Both the position numbers and the translations under genes were made by a program. A stretch of DNA of 64,000 nt from NCBI GenBank assembly GCA_030526245.1, contig JAUNDD010000001.1, forward strand, positions 99,518 through 163,517, given 5' to 3'. The number at the start of each line of letters is the position of its first letter. Position 1 is the first letter of the stretch. Of this stretch, positions 59,806 to 64,000 are shown in pieces. The notes beneath the pieces are model-generated. The model was not told where the DNA came from and ran no database searches. It saw only the letters and a list, made by a program, of their open reading frames with translations. This DNA is from Lachnospiraceae bacterium. GTDB lineage: Bacteria > Bacillota > Clostridia > Lachnospirales > Lachnospiraceae.

Positions 59806-61896
59806 TCATCGCTTCCCCGACACCTCCGCCGCTCTTCCCGAGAGCATGCGGATCAGCTTCTCCACATCCAGCGGCTTGGACAGATGCGCATCCATGCCCG
59901 CTTCCTTACACTTCTGGATATCCTCCACAAACGCGTTGGCGGTCATGGCGATGATCGGGATCGTCTTCGCATCCGGACGCTCCATCCGGCGGATCTCCCT
60001 GGTTGCCGTCAGGCCGTCCATCACCGGCATCATCACATCCATCAGAATGATATCGATGCTTCCCGGAGCAGCATGCTCGAAGAAGCGGCAGGCTTCGTCG
60101 CCGTTTCCGGCCAGTTCCACCTGGGCGCCCATGTCCGTCAGCAGCATCTGGGCAATCTCGGCATTCAGCTCGTTATCCTCCACCACCAGGATCCGCAGTC
60201 CCTCCAGATTGTCACGCACCTGGAGCGTTGTCTGCTTCAGTTCGATCTGGCCGGCATCATCGGCGCGCTCAAAGGGAATGGTCACTCGGAACACGGTTCC
60301 GACACCAACCTTGCTCTCCACCTCGATCCGGCCGTTCATGGCTTCCACCAGGCCCTTCACGATGGACATTCCCAGTCCGGTGCCCCGGTATACACTGCGG
60401 CTGTCGTCCACATGCTCCTGGGAGAAGGGCTCGAAGAGGGTCTTCAGATACTCCTCGCTCATGCCCATGCCGGTGTCCGAAATGGTCCAGCGGTAGATGA
60501 TCTGCTTTTCGTCCTCCGAGACCATCTCAAAAAGCGTTTTGATCCGGCCGCCGGGACGGTTGTATTTGACACAGTTGCTGTAGATATTGATGAAGATCTG
60601 CCGCACATGCAACGGACTTCCGTAGACCCAGTCATTCTCCGGCACGTTCAGCAGCCGCTTCTCCAGACGAATGCCCTGCTCGGCCGCCTGCTGAGAGATC
60701 AGTGTCTCTACCTCCTGCCCCAGCTCGTTGGGACTGAAGATCTCCCGAGCCAGCTCGATCTTGCCGTCCTCCAGCTTGCTCATATCCAGGATATCGTTGA
60801 TCAGCGCCAGCAGATGCCGGGCTGCCACTCTCATTTTTCCGCGGTTCTCCGCCAGCAGCTTCACATCCTCCGCATGCCGGTCATCGATCTCGAGCAGACC
60901 GATGATGCCGTTGAGCGGTGTGCGGATATCGTGGGACATGCGGGACAGGAACCGGCTCTTGGCCGCATCGGCCTCCTGGGCCCGGTCCAGCGCCTGACTG
61001 AGCTGCTCCATATACCGGCTCTTCTCTTCGTTCTCCCGCTTTTCGGTCTCCAGCATGCGCTTACGGATGGTCGTCAGATAGAACATGATCGCCATAGCCA
61101 GGCCGATGGCCTCGATGAGCAGCGAAATACTGATGGACGGGATCATCTCCCTCCAGACCTGCCATCCGTCGTTGGGTTCCACCAGCAGATGCCAGGTGTC
61201 GTTGGGCACTTCAAACTCGATATCCACCTTGTTGCTGATGGGGCTGTCCGAGCTTCGCAGAATGAAGCCGTCCTCGTCCGTTACCGCCGTCTCGTCCCGG
61301 TTTTCCTTCCAGACCGCATAGTGATACTGGCTGGCCGGATCGGATACATTCTCCAGGATCTTGTCCACAAACCGATCCCAGTCCAGCACGATGATGGTAA
61401 AGCCCTTGAAGGCGTCACCCTCAAAGACCGGATTACGGATAATGAAGCCGATGCCGCCCTCCACCAGCTGGTGAGGTCCCGCCACCGTGATCTCTTTGGT
61501 GTCGATGGCCAGCTGGGCACGAGGTCCCTGCATGGGGTCCTTGAGCATCTCAAAACCGATGGTGGAAGACTCAACCTCCGCCGGATATGCCACCCGGATC
61601 ACACCCTCCGGCGCAATGTACATGCTTCCGATCACCGGATGATCTGCTACGATGTGGCTTCCGATCTGCTCAAACTCCTCAAAGCAGTCCTCCCCGTATT
61701 CCAGATAGAAATACTTCAGAGCCTCCGTAGCCTCCAGCGTATTGTCCATCGTCAACCGGATGGCACTGGCCACACTCTGGCCGTAGATATATGCATCCTG
61801 TACCTTGTTCTCTTTTTTTGCCGACGCAATGCCTCCCAGTGCAAAGCACTGGATCACCGTCATGATCGCCACCAGACTTAAAATCAGTTTCTTCAC
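59806..61896 (-). CDS. Hybrid sensor histidine kinase
   Basis: A 696-residue kinase. Helix 1 (about 3-22), an extracytoplasmic CHASE-like sensor (about 30-260), and helix 2 (about 265-290) precede a HisKA domain with FLSRMSHDIRTPLNGIIG (phospho-accepting His), an HATPase domain (NIYSNCVKYN; DTGMGMS; GTGLGMSIV), and a C-terminal receiver with VVEDNELNAEIA and LMDVMMPVMDG (phospho-accepting Asp). There is no HPt domain, so an external phosphotransfer partner would be needed. GTG start at 61896, 6 bases after AGGAG. Confidence 0.92.
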   Translation of the reverse strand: MKKLILSLVAIMTVIQCFALGGIASAKKENKVQDAYIYGQSVASAIRLTMDNTLEATEALKYFYLEYGEDCFEEFEQIGSHIVADHPVIGSMYIAPEGVIRVAYPAEVESSTIGFEMLKDPMQGPRAQLAIDTKEITVAGPHQLVEGGIGFIIRNPVFEGDAFKGFTIIVLDWDRFVDKILENVSDPASQYHYAVWKENRDETAVTDEDGFILRSSDSPISNKVDIEFEVPNDTWHLLVEPNDGWQVWREMIPSISISLLIEAIGLAMAIMFYLTTIRKRMLETEKRENEEKSRYMEQLSQALDRAQEADAAKSRFLSRMSHDIRTPLNGIIGLLEIDDRHAEDVKLLAENRGKMRVAARHLLALINDILDMSKLEDGKIELAREIFSPNELGQEVETLISQQAAEQGIRLEKRLLNVPENDWVYGSPLHVRQIFINIYSNCVKYNRPGGRIKTLFEMVSEDEKQIIYRWTISDTGMGMSEEYLKTLFEPFSQEHVDDSRSVYRGTGLGMSIVKGLVEAMNGRIEVESKVGVGTVFRVTIPFERADDAGQIELKQTTLQVRDNLEGLRILVVEDNELNAEIAQMLLTDMGAQVELAGNGDEACRFFEHAAPGSIDIILMDVMMPVMDGLTATREIRRMERPDAKTIPIIAMTANAFVEDIQKCKEAGMDAHLSKPLDVEKLIRMLSGRAAEVSGKR

Positions 61897-61928
61897 GCTG
61901 CACTCCTGTTGTCTTCTTTGTACACAAA

Positions 61929-61974
61929 GAAATGGTCCGAAACACTCAGACCATTTCCATTTCTGATTATTATA
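61929..61974 (-). promoter_or_regulatory. Leader hairpin and -10 element before the hybrid kinase
   Basis: A consensus TATAAT on the minus strand (61974-61969), with a poor -35, is followed by GAAATGGTC / GACCATTTC with an 11-base loop and TTTGT. This may be a weak attenuator or a terminator for upstream transcription. Confidence 0.45.
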
Positions 61975-62049
61975 CAAAAAAACTGAAAAACATAAAATAC
62001 TTAGCAAGGCGAATTTTTAGGAAATCAGTCGCTCTGCTATTGATCAGGC

Positions 62050-62115
62050 CCTTCGATTCCGCGGGGCGCTTTGCCCCGCAGAATTTCAAACCCATGAGCC
62101 GGGGTCTGGCCCCAG
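62050..62115. repeat. GC-rich inverted repeats, possibly a diverged family-1 element
   Basis: TTCGATTCCGCGGGGCG resembles the family-1 start (TTCGATTCCGCGAGG) and forms GCGGGGC / GCCCCGC. Next to it GGGGTCTGGCCCC overlaps the end of the surface-protein gene's 3' side and may act as its terminator. Confidence 0.45.
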
Positions 62116-62116
62116 C

Positions 62117-64000
62117 CTAAATCGTCGGATCATAATACTCCGGCTTGATGCAGGCGTAGGTGTAAACCAGATATGCTTCCGAATCACCGATGGATACCTG
62201 TGTACCGTTAAAGTTCGCCTCCAGTTCGATTCGATAGTTCGCATAATTTTTCTGATCCGCAAACACATAGGCATTGAAGGGCATGGTAAACTGCACGCCA
62301 TCAAAAATACCATCTGTCTTCAGCGCTCCGTCTGCATAATACTCAGACTGCGGCACTGTCCAGGACCAGGAGTCGGATCCGTAAGCGGACAGATCAAAAT
62401 CGATGTAATCGCCCCCATCCGCCAGCGCATTGCCATAGCTCTTACGCCCGCCCCGTTTGAGGGACAGAGTAAAGGTAATGCTCTCCGTCTGGCTCAGCAC
62501 CAGTTCAATGTCCTTCAGATTGGCCAGGTTCAACGCGGATACGATACCGATCCGGCTGGCCTTGTGTCCCTTGCGCTTCGCCGCATACTCCGGTACCAGC
62601 TCCAGCGGATTGATGCCCAGCTGATTGATGGCATTGGCATCCATGCTCAGCACCGCTTCAAAGGTGATATTCCGGTAGTAGCCTGCCTTGTCACCGACCG
62701 ATGCTCTGACGGTACTGTATTTCAGCATGGAAGCCTGGGTGGAGATGGCAGACGAATAATGCAGCTCCGCCCACTGATCCGTTCCGTTTTCCTGCGATGC
62801 CGGGATCACAGTCGCCATCACCTCCGGACTGGTAAACTGCAGCTCCATCTCCACATCGATCACGATCTTCGGCAGAGCACTACCGCAGTTTCGCTTCACA
62901 GCGTCCCGGACCCTGGCCAGACTGATCAGGTTTTCTCCGTCATTGGATAACAGAAGCTGTGCATTCAATCCGTCATAGGTCCAGTCGTATCCGGCCGCCT
63001 TTGTCTTTCCGGCAACGATATTGCCATTCAGATCGTAGCAGGTGCCGTTTCCATCGGAAATATAAAACTTCACCGCTCCGCATGTGCCGGCCGGCAGCAT
63101 CAGCCGTTCTCCGCTTGCCGCATTCTTATCCCGCTTCAGAAGCTCCACGTCCAGCATGAAATACAGATGATCGCTCTCTCCATAGATCTGATCCTTGGAA
63201 AAGCTGATCACATCCCGGGCCAGCACCTGCACCGGATCACCGGTCGCCACATCGATCTTTGCAGCCATGGCCGTCGAGGTAAGCTCCTGGGTATAACCGG
63301 AGGAGATCTGATACGTCGATTCGTGGTTATTGCCCGGGTCCGAGGTATCCGCCACATTGTGACGATGCACCCAGGTCACCTTGCTGGGCATGTTCCATTC
63401 CAGTGTTGAGCTGAGGGCTCCGTTCAGGTAAAAGTCCGGCCCCTGGTTCGGAACAGTCATGACCAGATAGTAATTCTCTTCCGGCACCATCTGCTCCAGA
63501 TCCGGCACCGTCAGTTCATAGCGCCGGGTTCCTTCCGCAACCGTTTCGCCCTCCTTGATAGCCCGGTAATCCTTACCGCCAATGCGTACCGTTGCCTTCG
63601 CCGGGTCACTTTCCAGAACAAATTGGCCATCCGGTTCCTCCGCCGCTGTTATTCCCAGCACGTCTCCCATCGACGGCACAAAACGGCTTCCGTCACTGAC
63701 CGACGTAAACTGGCTGAGCTTGATCTCCGTTCGGCCCGAGCTGGCTGCGGTCGTTGCAAACTGGTAAGCCCTGTTTCCATTCTGCGGGTCCACCAGTGTA
63801 AACTGAGTCCCCTTCGGCAGCGAGGAGGAAAAGATCAGCTTCTTATCCAGGCTCATCATGCTGCCGCCGGTCTCCAGGTAGGACTGCCAATCGTACTCCA
63901 CGTAGGCACTCCGCTCACGGTTATACTGATAGGTCAGGTAGGCCGTCACCGGATTTCCTGTACTCTCCAGCACATGCACATCCAGATTCTGGAAGGTATC
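62117..64000 (-). CDS. Large surface-type protein, C-terminal part (partial)
   Basis: The frame is open to the window edge, so at least 627 residues of a longer protein are seen and the true start lies outside. The sequence is rich in beta-strand, Ser, Thr, Gly and Asp/Asn, with no membrane segment and no catalytic motif that I recognise. It ends ACIKPEYYDPTI without an LPXTG signal or C-terminal helix. Its composition suggests an exported adhesin- or S-layer-like protein with repeated beta domains. Function unknown. Confidence 0.55.
   Translation of the reverse strand, partial: DTFQNLDVHVLESTGNPVTAYLTYQYNRERSAYVEYDWQSYLETGGSMMSLDKKLIFSSSLPKGTQFTLVDPQNGNRAYQFATTAASSGRTEIKLSQFTSVSDGSRFVPSMGDVLGITAAEEPDGQFVLESDPAKATVRIGGKDYRAIKEGETVAEGTRRYELTVPDLEQMVPEENYYLVMTVPNQGPDFYLNGALSSTLEWNMPSKVTWVHRHNVADTSDPGNNHESTYQISSGYTQELTSTAMAAKIDVATGDPVQVLARDVISFSKDQIYGESDHLYFMLDVELLKRDKNAASGERLMLPAGTCGAVKFYISDGNGTCYDLNGNIVAGKTKAAGYDWTYDGLNAQLLLSNDGENLISLARVRDAVKRNCGSALPKIVIDVEMELQFTSPEVMATVIPASQENGTDQWAELHYSSAISTQASMLKYSTVRASVGDKAGYYRNITFEAVLSMDANAINQLGINPLELVPEYAAKRKGHKASRIGIVSALNLANLKDIELVLSQTESITFTLSLKRGGRKSYGNALADGGDYIDFDLSAYGSDSWSWTVPQSEYYADGALKTDGIFDGVQFTMPFNAYVFADQKNYANYRIELEANFNGTQVSIGDSEAYLVYTYACIKPEYYDPTI

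Noticed and set aside
59884..61881. 665-codon plus-strand frame
   Set aside because: Antisense to the hybrid histidine kinase; His/Gln/Leu-rich shadow translation.
1..64000. CRISPR array, prophage or insertion sequence
   Set aside because: The only regular repeats are the 125-126 bp tandem units without spacers, and no Cas, integrase or transposase gene is visible.

Overview
The window reads as chromosomal DNA of a fairly GC-rich gut-type clostridium, most likely a member of the Lachnospiraceae. The grounds are strong AGGAGG ribosome-binding sites, a tryptophan T-box, a type III glutamine synthetase, LL-diaminopimelate aminotransferase (DapL), an Amt-GlnB fusion, a clostridial holin-like type I toxin, GH2 plus CUT1-type sugar uptake, and secreted proteins with Big2-like domains. 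The genus is inference. I saw no rRNA, tRNA, CRISPR array, transposase or prophage genes.

Layout. 1-1000: the tail of an ABC exporter, a terminator, then about 460 bp of 125-126 bp tandem repeats. 1-3.8 kb: two DUF1576-type membrane proteins. 4-12.4 kb (minus): an acyltransferase, an NCS2 purine permease, and a sugar operon (binding protein, two permeases, GH2 glycosidase). 12.8-18.7 kb: DegV, a MocA-like cytidylyltransferase, a type I toxin locus, and a three-subunit molybdenum hydroxylase (FAD, 2Fe-2S and Moco subunits). 19-26.4 kb (minus): a Fe-S aldo/keto reductase, then a probable surface-modification group (secreted SGNH hydrolase, adenylating ligase, acyl carrier protein, diguanylate cyclase, secreted PIG-L deacetylase). 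26.5-40.3 kb (minus): dapL, asnB, amt-glnB, glnN, carB, carA, pyrG. 40.5-44 kb (minus): an iron/phosphonate-type ABC transporter with a small translationally coupled ORF. 44.2-46.7 kb (plus): T-box-controlled trpE-trpG. 46.9-50 kb: pyruvate kinase and a MATE exporter. 50.2-57.8 kb (minus): gltB-gltD-purF. 58-64 kb (minus): a diguanylate cyclase, a hybrid sensor kinase, and a surface protein that runs off the window.

The central theme is nitrogen. Ammonium entry and sensing (Amt-GlnB), glutamine synthesis (GlnN), glutamate synthase (GltBD) and six glutamine amidotransferases (AsnB, CarA, PyrG, TrpG, PurF, GltB) lie within about 30 kb. The most striking regulatory observation is that gltB, glnN and pyrG each have a good sigma-70 promoter (spacing 17-18) followed within about 8-10 nt of the predicted start by a terminator-like hairpin with the same core, CAAAGGCG...CGCCTTT. 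A fourth copy lies between glnN and amt. This looks like a shared, sequence-specific transcription-attenuation device for nitrogen genes. It may be related to ANTAR-type antitermination known in some clostridia, but it lacks room for the usual first hairpin.

Two families of dispersed palindromic intergenic repeats recur across the window. Family 1 is at 21.63, 27.86 and 44.09 kb. Family 2 is at 3.81, 46.79 and 50.08 kb, with fragments elsewhere.
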